A stretch of DNA of 64,000 bases, taken from positions 24,621,746 to 24,685,745 of the forward strand of contig NC_134951.1 of the NCBI RefSeq assembly GCF_965638725.1, given 5' to 3'. Positions 12,081 through 23,999 of this stretch are shown here, one piece after another. The notes beneath the pieces were generated by a model. It was not told the origin of the DNA, did no database searches, and saw nothing but the letters and a program-made list of their open reading frames with translations. A program made the translations under genes and the position numbers. The DNA is from Aptenodytes patagonicus (lineage: Eukaryota > Chordata > Aves > Sphenisciformes > Spheniscidae). Each line of letters begins with the position of its first letter. Positions within the stretch are counted from its first letter, which is position 1.

Positions 12081-12896
12081 TTGGTGAGGTCCAATTAAGC
12101 AGCGGACAGGGAATGGCCAGACGTCACTGGGTCAGCATGGGTATGATAAACATCCTGAACTGTGTCTACACCCAACAGAGCTTTTTTAGTGAGACTGGGA
12201 TATATGGCACTACTCAACAGTGGTTGTATACCTCCAGCATTTTCCTAAAATGTTCATATAATAAAAAGAAATGGGGGATAATCTTGAGAGGGACTGAGCA
12301 AAGAATCTACGGTTCTTCCACATTATTTGAATTATCTGGAAAGATTCAAGCAGGCAGAAACAGCCAGTTTCATTGCTGCTATTTTTCCCACAACCAGTAG
12401 CTCAGAGTCTGGATGCTCAGCAAATCTGAATTTTTTAAAATTTTGACAATATCAAGTTTCTTCAAGGAAACTATTATCACTATCTGTTCTGGAGCATAAG
12501 GAGTTGATTAACTCATTTAAAATTGACCATAAGTGAAATAGAACAAGAGTTTGTAGAAACTAGTGCTGATCTTCAAGTATTGAGGAAAGCAAACCAGCCT
12601 GGGTAGATGAGTATGTTATACAATGTAAAGACTTTCTGAATCCTTGGCACACATGAAAGCCTTGTAATACAGGTTTTCTGAAAGAAGTTGAGTATGCTTC
12701 CTATTAGCTGAGAGGAAAAATGCCTTAAACAAGCATGTTCAAAGTGCTCCTTGGAATAACTGTAGTTTGCATGTAGGAATACTGCATAAGTACTTGTTGG
12801 ACAAGAATCAGGGGACCTTTGAGAGTATGTGTAAAACATTAACAAAGCAAGATTACACATTTGGTATTGCCACAGAGTTCCTTGAGGCGGGCATGT

Positions 12897-12980
12897 AGTA
12901 ACCTCCCACAGACTTGAAGCAAAGCTCCCACAATTAGTAGTAAAGCTCCCATAGACTTGAACGCAGACTGCAGATTAGTA
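12897..12980 (+). repeat. Imperfect tandem duplication, two units of about 42 bp
   Basis: Each unit starts AGTAA, contains CTCCCA(C/T)AGACTTGAA and ends with ATTAGTAG. Unit 1 is 12897-12938 and unit 2 is 12939-12980, with a few substitutions and small indels. Confidence 0.6.
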
Positions 12981-13139
12981 GGTGGTAAAAGAGCAAATTT
13001 CAGTTTAAAAAAGAATTCAAGAAGCATGTTACTGAAAACATACGATTACGTGACAGGTCAGCACAAGCTGTGCATATATGCATGGATCCGTGTCTGTAAA
13101 TGTGCAAGCTTTTCTAAAACTTTGGAAAGAGAGGGCTAA

Positions 13140-16100
13140 AACCTTTTGAGAAGTCACCGAGGTCTTGACTTTTAAAGTAGCAATAGACTTTTCATCCTCT
13201 GTTGGGAAGATTACCAGCTCAGGTTTTATTTATACTCATAGGACTTAGTTCAACATATAGTACCACTGACTACAAGTTTTTGGTACTCTGGAATTAAAAA
13301 ATGAATGAAGATAACCTAAGGCAGTAACTTCAGTTCCTTCATATGCTACTCAGAGGTTGAGACAGAGCTATAAAATGATCAGAGAACAGCCTCATCAAGG
13401 CAGGATTCCTTCCAGTCTCCATCCCTCTGCTGCTGCCACAGATAATTTCTGGCCACTTCGCCATCAGGTCATGTCTCCTGCAGACAGAAAACTCCCCTCT
13501 TTTGCCATAGCAAAAGGCAGAATTCAGGGTGGCTTATTCTGGACTTTTCTGCCCCTATATGTCCAAGGCAAATCTTTACAGGATAAACAGTTGCCTGCAA
13601 TGGATGGATTAATTTGATAATGGGATTGAAACTCCTTTCTTAACCCACCCCTAAAACACATTTCTCAATTCACTGCCAATGGCAACAGAAGCACTAGTTG
13701 GCTGTATTCTGTATTCCCACCACACATACACACAAGCACTCATACATGTCCTATAACAGTCATCCTGCAACCTCTGCACAAACTGTAGGCTCCCCTCTCA
13801 CTGAAGGTCTCACTGGTTGGCCTTGTGTCCTCCATACACATCTCCCAAGCCTCTGCCTTTAAGGTGCTCTCACACCACTGAGAGGGTGCTAGTCTGCCTC
13901 TGAAAGTACAGGGAGCAGGAGAAGGACTTGGGATCGCAGCACTCTGTTTTGGGGAATGAAGAAAATAAAGGTGATAAAACTAAAGACATATTTAACTATC
14001 ATCAGCTATCTGTATATTAGTAAATACAACAGAGGAGCTACTGATTCATTACTGCGTGCAGTATTTAATTATTAGTATGCTACCTGGAAGAAGTTTGGCC
14101 TGTGCCAATTAGTACTTTTCTAGACAATTCCTGGGTCCCATTTGAAGCAGGAGTCCGGTCAAAATGACCTTCTGAAGCCAACATTTCTTTTGTTTTGGGA
14201 GATAGTGTGTGCCAAAATCCTATTCAATGGGCAGCCGGGAGGTATCCACCCTGTTTCAAAGTAAAAGGCAGCCCCCACATAGGGGGCTGTACAGGTATAG
14301 CCATTGAGGTAACAAAACACAGATATTATAAAGTGCAAAAAAATGATGTTCAGTTCTCGACTGCAGGCAAGCACTACCAAACCAGTACAAAGAGGCTCTT
14401 AGCTACAAGGGGCGGATCATCTAGACTGCAGGCAGGGCTCCCTGCCTGGAGGTGCTCTTTGCTTTTCCAGCCGTGGCATTCTGAAGATGCCGAAAAAGTC
14501 TTCCAAAATCAAGACAGTGCATATAGTCAGGAAATTTAGCTTTGGACAGGGCATGCTGTAGCATCCAGAATGGCTGTAAAAGGGAGAACTGAATATGACA
14601 TAATATGGAAGATGAGCCTCACTGCAGGAAGAACTATTTTGAAATACTTGAAGTGATCATAATTACCATAATGAGGCACCTATTAAAAAGTTGTCACTAA
14701 GTATGGTTGTAGTATCAGTAGATTCAGAAAGTAACACTAAACTATTACATCACAGCTATGGCTGGTAGCAATTAAAAAATGAGATTTTGCTTGAGAAGGC
14801 ATGAAAGGCAGTGAACAGAAGGAAAATCCCCAAGAAAGACAACAGTCTATCTGTGATCTTGTTTTTTACAGTACGATCACAGTTCCTTATGTGTAAGTAA
14901 AAAAATTTCCTTCCTCAAGGTGTTACAATTTAAAGGAATTCTTTAAAGACAGCTATGGGAAAAATAAAATTAGGGGAAGCTAAAACACATGCCCTTGGTG
15001 CATCGGCCCCATCATGTTACTTGGGACAGCAATTTTTTCCAGCAGTAGCTCACCCAGCTTTTGCCTATTCACCTTTCTCATCCTTTTCATGTTACCCAGG
15101 ACGGGTCCGGCATCTGTTAGGGAACAGAGGTTATTAAATGAATATCCACCACTGGCTAGGAAGCACTTCTCAAGTGACAGCTCCTCTTATTCTTCTATTT
15201 GGCATCTCTCAGGCCCTATAGCCCTTTTTCCCCTTCAGAGCTCGTAAACGGCTCTGAGCGTATCCCAAAGCTTTGCAAACAACTTACTCTCGCTTTTGTG
15301 CAAAGATGAATCCTTCTGACTACAAGACCAACTTACTAGCCCATGTCATTAGGATCTCTGTCACTTGATGATGAGTGTGCTCTTTGCATGAAATGAGTAT
15401 TTTGGCTGAAATTTCTTGCCCTGCATTTACTGCTGAGCCTGGGCCTCCTGGGCAGAGATGAGGTTACCGGTAGTGAAGTGGCAGGTGTGCTCCGGCATGT
15501 GACTCACCTCAGTAGTGTGAGTAGCATCTGGGTGTGTGGGCAAGGCTTCAGCCAAATCCTGGGGACTGTCTGTAAGAGGAGCTCGGAGGGAAGGTGTAAT
15601 GCCTCACACCCAGCACGTTAAAAGGAGACACAAGCAGATTTTGTTCCCACAGGTTTCCCATAAAGAGCTGAGGCTGGCTGCCCGTATCTAAACTACTGAA
15701 CAGATCTTACTTTTCACAGAGCTTGGATGGGGTCCGTCAGGGACAGGGTTATCACATTAGCAATTAAAAGCACGCACAAACCCCCTCCTGCCCAGTTATC
15801 CTACTATGGCAGGATGCAGTTTTCCACAGGGAATGGCGGCACTTCCCTCTCCCCGGCTGGAAACCGAGCACCTGTCAGACTTCCAGGACCGATTTACCAG
15901 CTCAGGTCTCTCCCTACAAGTAGACCCAGCTTAGGATTTCGGCTGTTCTAGGCCAATCCTTCATGTAAGAGAAGTTGTGGCTTGATTGTATTTTATTTTT
16001 TGGTCATTTTTTGGTGGAATCACTTGGTCCGTTATGGGACTGAGCTTCTCCCTGGTGAAACTTGCAGTCACTGCCAGCCACGCGTGTCGAAGCCAAACTA

Positions 16101-16430
16101 AATCCCGGGCGCAGGGCTGAAGCACAGCCCAGTGTGGTTTCCGTGGACCTCCGCCGGTGATGCTCGCAAGACCCAGCCAGGCTGAGTCACCGGGATGACA
16201 GCATCAATTTTCACAAGTATGGAGAGAATCATGTAGCAGAACTCTGTGACATCCATTTAACAATTTGCTGTCTTTAATGAAATTGGATAATTACAGGTAA
16301 AGGTACTGGCTATGGCATCACTGCTACTTTTTTTTTTTTTAATTGTTGAACAGGCATCTGTTAAATATTATTAACTTTTCAGTGGTGGTGATGAGCCTGC
16401 TGTTAGGTGAGGAAAAACACCTTGTAAACA
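13140..16430. other. Intergenic region upstream of CLN8
   Basis: No coding exon was recognised. GC content rises from about 15.4 kb toward the CpG island. The sequence may hold CLN8 distal regulatory sites, but none can be named from sequence alone. Confidence 0.4.
14269..14289. repeat. Perfect GC-rich hairpin, 8-bp stem, 5-base loop
   Basis: CAGCCCCC and GGGGGCTG are exact complements around the loop ACATA. It is not followed by a T tract and has no surrounding gene, so it is not a terminator. Confidence 0.5.
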
Positions 16431-16536
16431 AGGCTGCCTTCTGCAGAGGCGCCGCGATGCCGACGGACCGGGCCCTGCCGCCCTGCCGCTGCCTCCCGCC
16501 CCCTCGGACCGAGCTCCCGGGGCGCCTGCTTCCGCA

Positions 16537-16557
16537 CCCCCCCCCCCCCCCCCCCCC
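16537..16557 (+). repeat. C21 homopolymer in the CLN8 CpG island
   Basis: An uninterrupted run of 21 C lies at the upstream side of the promoter. Such runs are unstable, can form G-quadruplexes on the complementary strand, and are often wrong in length in assemblies. Confidence 0.8.
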
Positions 16558-16699
16558 GCCCAAGTGGTGTAGCCGCGCCCTCCCCCGGAGGCGCCCGGTG
16601 GTTCGTGCCGCCGGGCCAGCGCGCAGGGGGCGGGGGTGGCGGCGGCGTGTGGCGCATGCGCGGAGGGGGGGTGTATGGCGGCTGCCCAGCTGAGGGCGG

Positions 16700-16840
16700 T
16701 TGTTGTGGGTACCGGGCCGGGTCGGGCCTCCCGGGTCGGGTCGGACCGGGCGCTCCCGGGAGGCCAGTGAGGGCGGCTTGCCGCCCGGGGCAGTCCCGGG
16801 GCCAGGAAGGGCCGGCCCGGCATCGCGGGCAACGCTGTGG
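16700..16840 (+). other. CLN8: Candidate non-coding exon 1 of CLN8
   Basis: A consensus splice donor GCTGTGG|GTGAGG begins at 16841 within the CpG island. Spliced to the acceptor at 18267/18268, it would give the usual CLN8 layout of a non-coding first exon followed by the start-containing exon. The 5' end is not visible, and another donor could be used instead. Confidence 0.4.
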
Positions 16841-18267
16841 GTGAGGAGCGGCGGGTGTGAGCGAGGTCTGTGCGCCGGGGCCGGCCCTCCAGATCTGCGT
16901 GAGGGGCTCGGCGGCCGCGGGGACGGGGCGGGAGGGCACGGACGGGGACGGGGGGGTGTCGCTGCCGGTGTTTGTGTGGGGGCGGAGAAGCTGTCGCGGC
17001 CCTGCTGGAGCCGGGGCTTGCCGCAGTGGGTCGAGCTGTTCAGGGCCTGGTCGTGCCATCGGATTAGTGTGTTTTACTCCGTTTTTCCCCTGGGAGATTG
17101 GGAGGGGTGGGGGGGAGACGCTGCTGGGACTCCACCTTCGAGTCCGTCTTGTTAGGCGTGGGGCCGTGGGGCGAGCGTAGGGCCCTCGGACCGGATCTGA
17201 CAGTCCGTGTGTCCGTGTTCCGCCCCCCTCCCTCCCCCCGCACCCCCACCCCCCCCCGCTTTGGAGGGAGGCATCTGCGAGCAGAGGCCAGGGTGAGCAG
17301 GTCCCTGCAGGATCTGGTTTGTCGTCGTGGCATTTGCTGCACGGTGAAGTAAGGCGGGAGCCCACCAGGGGCTCTGTACTCGGTGGTCGTTGCGGCTTTT
17401 TCATCTAGCTCTCACCAAACTCCCGAACGCATTGTGGTTCTGAGCATTTACAGGCTGCCGTGGGTCTAGTGGTCATGTTGTTATCGCCTAAATCGTTCAT
17501 AAAATGAGCTGCCATTCAAATATTTCAGTATTATCTGGCTTTTCCCACCCCGCAAATCTTTGTTTTTGAAGTATGGTGTGTTCAGGAAGTTTCAGCTAAC
17601 TTGAGGAACTTACTGCTGGGCTGTTCAGTTAATTATGCTGATGTTGTTAATAATACACACTAATGTTGCTTGTCTGCATTCCATATTCTTCTTGCATTTT
17701 TGGAATATGTTTTCTTTTGGAAAGTGGTTTAATATTCAGAAACTGATTGCAAAGTCTTGTTTTGAGATATGATCCTGAAACCCCTTTTCTGTGTAAGTGG
17801 TCCCACTTACTGGATTAAGTTTTTGTAGTTTTATGTCCTGGATCTGTATTTGAGGTTCTGAATTGCACACAAAGCCGTAGGAAGTGGTGGAAAATCAGTG
17901 AGGGAAGAGCAGGGGAGTCAGAGAATAATGGAGTAGGAGAATAACTGCACACTGCTGTTGAAATAGAAGTTTCATAAGTAAGAAAACAGGGTTTGCTTCT
18001 TGTATTTTCTCTTCCTCTTTCTTACCTTCCTACTTTGCCCTCTTCAGCTTTTGTTTCAGTATATTACTTTGTACTAGTACAGATTTTGCAGGTCAATTGT
18101 TAATCTTAAGCTTTTTTTGTCTGTCTGTCTACTTGTCTTTGGGATGACTGTGCCTAATGGCAACGGGACCAAAGGTGTAACTGCAGTGGAAGTGAGTTCT
18201 CTATGGTTTAGAAGCTGCGCGTATGGATGACTTAAAAACTCACTTAATTTTTTTCTCCTTGTTCCAG

Positions 18268-18312
18268 ATGGAAGAGTTCATGGTTTCTGGTTTGCATAAT
18301 AGCAGAGGCTGA
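18268..18312 (+). CDS. Short upstream ORF in the CLN8 5' UTR
   Basis: Exon 2 of CLN8 probably starts at 18268, after the polypyrimidine tract and TTGTTCCAG acceptor. The first three bases of that exon are ATG, opening a 14-codon frame that closes with TGA at 18310-18312, 77 bases before the CLN8 start. A second ATG lies in the same frame at 18280. If translated, it could lower CLN8 output; it probably does not make a stable peptide. Translation is inference. Confidence 0.4.
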   Translation: MEEFMVSGLHNSRG

Positions 18313-18389
18313 ATACGCATAAAGGAGACTATAGTGCGGGTGAGAAGTGTCAAGCCCCTTGCAAGGCTTTGCTCTGTATAAAAGAAGAA

Positions 18390-19675
18390 ATGAATCCTAC
18401 AAACGATGATCAAGTGTTTGGGACAATTTTTGACTGGGACTATCTCTTATGGGAAGTTCGTTTGACATTTTTAGCTGCTGGTTTTTTAATCTACTTGGGA
18501 GTATTTCTTCTGTCTCACTGGTTGTCTTCATGGATAAGTAGCACTTATCGTGCCTTGTATGCAAAGGAGAAGGTGTTTTGGAATATGGCGGTCACACGTG
18601 GTGTGTTTGGACTTCAGAGTTGCGTTGCTGGGTTATGGGCTTTGCTCATAGATCCTGTTTTTCATGCTGACAAAGTGTATTCACAGCAGAAGTGGAGTTG
18701 GTTTAACTGTTTAATAGCGGCTGGATTTTTCTTGCTTGAAAATGCAGCTGTTCACATGTCCAACGTTATTTTTAGAACATTTGATGTGTTCTTGGTAGTT
18801 CATCACTTGCTTGCTTTTGGTGGCTTGGCTGGTCTAGTAATTAATGTGAAATCTGGACATTATCTGCCTTTGATGGGAATGTTGCTGGAGATGAGTACTC
18901 CCTCAACATGCATTTCCTGGATGCTTCTAAAGGTAAGAACGTGGTAATTCTCAAATTATGTTTGTAACAGTTTTCATGCATCTCGCTTGTCCATAGGTAA
19001 TCTTGTGTGGTTTGTCTAGATAGCTTTTCAGCAAAACTGCGTTCATCTAACTGATGATATCCATGATAACCTGCTGATGATATCCATGTGATAACCTGCT
19101 TTTGTCGTGATGATATCTCTATAGTCCTCCATATAGGTTTCTGTGTGATGCTGTGTGCATGTGGATAGTGAGATGGTATAGATTCATTCTGAGTTTGGGA
19201 TGCCATATGCATGTGGAATATCATAGGTTTACATGGAAAAAATGCCTGGGAGCATGTGTACGTGAAAGCTGGATATTTGCATTAGTTCTACAGATTCCTC
19301 AGTTCCTTATCTCGAAGTAACAATCTCACTTCTGCATACTTTCTGTTCTTGTTTTTCTAGGCTGGCTGTGCCAATACCTTCTTCTGGAAGGCAAACCAGT
19401 GGGTGATGATCCACCTGTTTCACTGCCGCATGATTCTTACTTACCACATGTGGTGGGTGTGCATTTTCAATTGGAATTCTGTGATGGAAAATCTGGGACT
19501 TCTTCATTTTATTGTTTTATTCTCAGGATTATTTGCTGTTACACTAATACTTAACCCATACTGGACATACAAAAAAACTCAGCAACTCCTCAGCCCAACT
19601 GACTGGAACTTTGAAAATAAAGCCATGGAAAATGGAACATTAAATGGTGAAACACATCAAAAGAAGAGCATATAA
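18390..19675 (+). CDS. CLN8: CLN8, ER transmembrane TLC-domain protein (ceroid-lipofuscinosis neuronal 8)
   Basis: Two exons, join(18390..18932, 19361..19675), encode 285 residues; human CLN8 has 286. The intron has consensus ends (AAAG|GTAAGA, TTTCTAG|GCTGG), is phase 0 after K181, and matches the known human junction as I recall it. The protein is hydrophobic with several membrane segments: one at about 25-45, then a TLC domain from about 62 to 260, with HH at 138-139 and EMSTP at 167-171. The C-terminus is KKSI, a di-lysine KKXX signal for retrieval to the ER. Residues altered in human disease (R24, R204, W263) are all intact here. CLN8 cycles between ER and ERGIC and acts as a cargo receptor for newly made lysosomal enzymes, with CLN6. 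I chose ATG 18390 because it gives the conserved MNP start with G at -3; the frame is open upstream to a TTG at 18369 but has no earlier ATG. Confidence 0.97.
18933..19360 (+). other. CLN8: CLN8 coding intron, 428 bp
   Basis: A GT-AG intron between the two coding exons, with the donor GTAAGA at 18933 and the polypyrimidine acceptor TTGTTTTTCTAG ending at 19360. It carries a short tandem duplication at 19051-19098. The length is much smaller than the multi-kilobase human intron. Confidence 0.9.
19051..19098 (+). repeat. Tandem duplication of 23/25 bp in the CLN8 intron
   Basis: CTGATGATATCCATGATAACCTG (19051-19073) is followed directly by the same unit with TG inserted (19074-19098), and a weaker third TGATGATATC follows at about 19108. 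It is recent, as only the insertion separates the first two units. Confidence 0.75.
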
Positions 19676-22600
19676 CACTGAAACAGCTGTTTCCTAGTAA
19701 GATAGTGGGAGAATACAATGCGAAGTAATTCTTTGCCCATGAACTAGAAACTTTTGCAAGAAGCTCATTAACACAGTGATTCCTTGCTGGTAGTATTCTG
19801 TATGCATCAAAAGTATTTAAAAGCGTTGTTTGTGTTTCATATGTGCATACACATAAGATCTTCAACTTCTTAGTAATGAATTACCCTAACAGTTTTGTCA
19901 GGTAGGACAGTATTTCATGATTTAGTAGTGACATGCTCTCTAATGGTATCCTTTGTCCTAATGCTTCAAAGTGGCTTTACAGTTAATTTGTCTATTAAGC
20001 TCAGCTTGAATCAAGTTTAGCTTGAATCGTATTTCTCATGTGGTGGAGATACTGATACTGGAAATTATGTTAAGTTACTTATTAAGATCAATTACGACCC
20101 AAGTTAGGTATGCATGGGTACCTAGTTCCTGTGTGCCATTAAATCATTCCAAGTGGCTGAATTGGTCACGTGGCAGAATGCAGTCATGGCTGGGGTTTGG
20201 GTTGGTTTTTTGGTTCTTTTTTTTTTCTTTTTTCTTCTAAGTGCACTTGAGGAAGAGGAAGATAATTGTTTGAGTGTTCACTGTCGAAGTGAGCTGTAGT
20301 TTCCAGGTTGCCCTCAGTATGGTAGGAGTTCATATCCACCACAAACTCATGTGGGGATGCAGGTATTCGTTAAGACACGTGGTCTAGCTAGGTAATCATA
20401 GTGGTCCTTTCTGGACTTTAAATCAATGAAATGTAAGAGGCAACGACAGAATGTTTGGCTCTGTTTCATCCTTGAAAAGATTGCTGGTTGGTTGATAAAA
20501 TTATTTTCTTTGTAGGTCCCACATGAGTGGTCATGCAATTAGTTCCACTAGTCCTCCTGTTATGGTTCCTCTCATTTTTGGAAATTCTCTTAGTTTTAGA
20601 ATCTGAGGTGACTCCTCTGTGGAGGAAAGCCCATATCACCTCCTTTAGGAGTTCAGTTGTTCTTTTAGTATTTTTATTTTACTTAGAATAACATACAAAG
20701 TGACGCTAACAATCCTTTGCACTTTATCTGCCACATCACTAAATCTTTCCTTGACGTAAGGAATAGGGTTGCTTTTTAGATAGGGGCTTGGCAAATTGTG
20801 GTGGATGTTCTCCCAGTAATAGTCTTGGTCTGACGGTTCCTGGGTGAGATGTTGGACAGTGGACGAAGGTATAAAGATCACGATAGAAGACAGTGACGCC
20901 TAGTGGCAGGAGAGCCACAAAGATATTAATTAGTTTTGGTGCACTGAACTACTGAGATAAAAAGCCTGCCGTTTGAAACTTTGTCGTATATTGTGACGTG
21001 ACTGCTGCAAAGATTTATTTTCCAAAGTAGTAAGACTGGGAAAGCCCAAGCTGTGAAGAATTTTAGGTCAAGGCATGTGTTACAGGCTTTGTGTACTGAT
21101 CGGTGGTGGAGCACATTGTTTTAAATGTGTAAGGGAAGCTCTGTTTGCTGTAAACAAGCCCATTTTATTAATTTTTGGTGGGAGTGTCTGATTTTGTTCT
21201 GAGCGAAGGGAGGAAGCTAGTGTTCAGGTTGCTGTGTGCCCTAACTCACTTTGTGTGAGCACAGAGTTGAAGAGCTGCTCTATGAGGGAGAGGAAACTTC
21301 TTACTATGAGGTCACAAATGTATAGCCAGATCTTGTTGATAATGATGAAGTGGTGAATATCTGAAATTGCCCATTCACTACTAGGCTGAGAGGGTCATAG
21401 TAATTTTACACAGCAATCCTATCTATTATCCTGCTGATATTCAATAGAGAAAATCTAAATTTTGTGCTACCTTCCTACTTCTAAGCAGGCCAGAATGAGG
21501 TTGCAGTGTTTTGGCAGTGTCACCTCTCTGGATGCCATCCTATAGAAAAAAGCGTTCTCTAAAGCTTGAAATTGCGTACCTCTCCTGAGGGGCTGTGTGG
21601 GGGAGAGTAATGTTAAAAGTATTTTAGAAGAAAGCAGAGGGATGAATTCCTCAGAAACAGAACCCAAATATGTGATCCAAATGTATATCATGCAGAATCC
21701 AAACCTCACTTGCAGGAGTTCCAGGGGGGAAGGCAGAGGATAAGTCACCAGATATCAAAATGATGGTGTGCTCTATGCAGCTTAAAACCTAAAGGTTTGG
21801 ATTCGATAAGACAAGGTAATAATTATAAAAAATCCCCGCTACAGAATTCTGAAGAATCCTAAGAGAAAACAGAAGCATCAGAAGAGAATAAGTTTGGGCC
21901 AAGTGTGTAATTCTTACAGTGGCTGGCTAAAGGAGGTGAAGTTTCTATGTGCTAAAATAAAAGAATTTGGAGGGTTGGGGTTAGTAGTGAATTTGAGACT
22001 GAAAAAAGAGATTAGGTGTGGTACAAGCAGACAGGTAGATAGTTATGTCAGTGGCACCAGACTTCAAAGTTTAATATTTTGTATTGTGTAATGTTATTAA
22101 GTGGATTTTAAATCTTTCATTAAAAGTATTTTTTACCATAATAAGGCAATCTTTTTAGTATGCATCTTAGTGTGAGTTTTTTCACGCAAAGACTGTTATG
22201 GCATATCTCAAATATTTTGCATGTCTTAACTATATAATTAATAATACCTAAAAGCACCTGTTAACCTGGATACTGCTAGAACAAGAGAGCTATGCAATAA
22301 AGCAAATAACAGCACTCATTTTATTTCTGTTGTTTTGAGGGGCAAGGGGATTTTACAGTCCAGCTAGAAATATAACAGGACATAAAAATACAGACAACCT
22401 TTCTTCTTCATCTTGATGGCCTAGAGTTGGAGTTACTAGTTCTGTTACACAGAGCCTCTTTTTTTTTTAAATACTCGAGTGTTTTCTTCACTGCCTTTTG
22501 GCTGCTCCCTTCAAGAGGATTTTCTGGTTTATGATTGTGGATGACTGTCTCATTGCTCTGAAAATGACTTAAAAAGCTCTCTAAGTGTGGGGTTTGGTGT

Positions 22601-23555
22601 CTAATTACTTTTACAACTAAGTGCTGCTTTTCAACCCAAAGGTAGACTAGCCATAGCTTGTTTATAAATTTTGTTAATGTGAAACTAATCCCAGTCCTGT
22701 TGGGCCTCTCTTATAAGGCCTCACCGCAGTCCGATGTAGAAAAGTTCACAGTCAGCTTCAGTAGTGGCTGGGTCTAGGTCACAGGGTGTGCTGCTGCTGT
22801 GATTTGGAAAACTCTTGCATAATATGTTTTTGGGTGAATTTTTTGTTTGCCTAGGTGACTATTGGAGACTTCATCCTGCTTTCTTGTTGGACAAGCTTAT
22901 TCAAGGAGTGCTGTTTGTGTCACCTTTCTGGCTGAAGCTTTTCTTAAAAAAAAAAAAAAAAACAAAACTACAACCCAAAACAAACAACAAACTATGATGG
23001 GCGTGGGGGTGTTTGGTAGTTTGTTTTGTTTTTTTTTTTTTTTTAAAAGAAAAATGTCTGATCTAAGACACCCTGGCCAGGCATCTGGTTCTTACTGTCT
23101 TCAAACAGCATTCCTAAATCACAGTTTGTGTTTGCCTCCATTTGTGTCCTGTCTTTATGTTTTTTCCAAAACCTGTCATCGTTTCCCCTCCCACCTACCA
23201 ATTTTTCTATAATATTTACTCTTACTTGCAGTACTGGTCATGATCTTGCAGCAGTCACATGATGACGGTGATGTCTTTGTCTAATAGTTTTCAGCACGTA
23301 CTGTTGGGCCCTTCTTCCACTAAATACTCATGTCCAAATCTTTCAGGTTTTTTTGCTTTTTCCTGATAACACTGATTAAATATTGATGTCATGTACAATT
23401 ATAAGACACCTTTCTTAACCTCAGGGAGACTCCCACTTAAAGTGAATTTAAAAGTGTTAAGCAAATTCAAGTCTGCTCTTGTACAATATAACGGTTGTTG
23501 AATGGTACAGCACCTTTACACTGTGTACATAAATAAAAGTATTTTATTGAATAAT
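19676..23555 (+). other. CLN8: Probable CLN8 3' UTR
   Basis: No coding exon follows the CLN8 stop, and the sequence is AT-rich with no open frames of interest. A strong poly(A) context appears at 23532. A long 3' UTR fits the known CLN8 transcripts of other vertebrates. Earlier AATAAA motifs (for example 22296-22301) could give shorter forms. Confidence 0.55.
23532..23537 (+). terminator. CLN8: Likely main CLN8 poly(A) signal (AATAAA)
   Basis: AATAAA lies just after TGTA motifs (TGTACAATATA, GTGTACAT), which bind cleavage factor Im, and is followed by a T/G-rich stretch (TTGTCTACCGTGAGTTT). This is the best 3'-end context downstream of CLN8. Confidence 0.55.
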
Positions 23556-23999
23556 TGTCTACCGTGAGTTTCATTTACTGATGAAAATAATGCCTGTTAT
23601 TTTTCACTTGCTATTTGTAGCTTAAACAGTTTTTGCAGTGCATGCACTAAAAAGGTGACTTGTTTATTTTGAAATACTGTGTTAAACTTGACAAAGGTAA
23701 TGTCATATCCATGGAAATAGCTATAAAACCTTGTAAACTAATGTCCCTTCACCAACATTTAACACGTTATTAACATGAGCATGTTTAGTTACATGACAAA
23801 AACACTAGAAGCTGCGCTATATGTAAGTATGTGTTAAAAAGCATCACTTGGAAATGACCCTTCTGGCTTGTGTATTTGAAGTGTGTGGTCTATTTTTGCA
23901 TTAGGCTCTAACTGTGAAGACACTTCATGGTTTAGTATGAGCCACCTTACTTTTTTTTTTTAAATTTGTCTCGTTGCTAAATAACAAAATACAATTCTA

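Larger units (their letters stand above)
16430..17300 (+). promoter_or_regulatory. CLN8: CpG-island promoter of CLN8
   Basis: GC content rises abruptly and CpG dinucleotides become dense, with GC boxes (GGGCGG/GGGGCGGG) around 16627-16635 and 16925-16935, against CpG-poor flanks. It lies about 1-2 kb upstream of the first CLN8 coding exon, where the non-coding first exon of the gene is expected. There is no clear TATA box, as is usual for broad housekeeping promoters. A C21 tract lies inside. Long proline/arginine open frames on both strands here are composition artefacts. Confidence 0.8.

Noticed and set aside
14269-14289. Hairpin as a transcription terminator
   Set aside because: No T tract follows and no gene ends there; eukaryotic context makes it implausible.
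16403-17404. Open frame of 333 codons on the minus strand across the CLN8 CpG island
   Set aside because: The product is proline/arginine/glycine-rich low-complexity sequence, overlapping frames are open on both strands, and it runs through the C21 tract. This is an effect of GC composition.
18369-18389. Seven-codon upstream extension of CLN8
   Set aside because: It starts at TTG, not ATG. The conserved MNP start is at ATG 18390.
16440-23555. Possible intronic microRNA at the CLN8 locus, as reported for human
   Set aside because: No long imperfect hairpin of pre-miRNA length was seen here.
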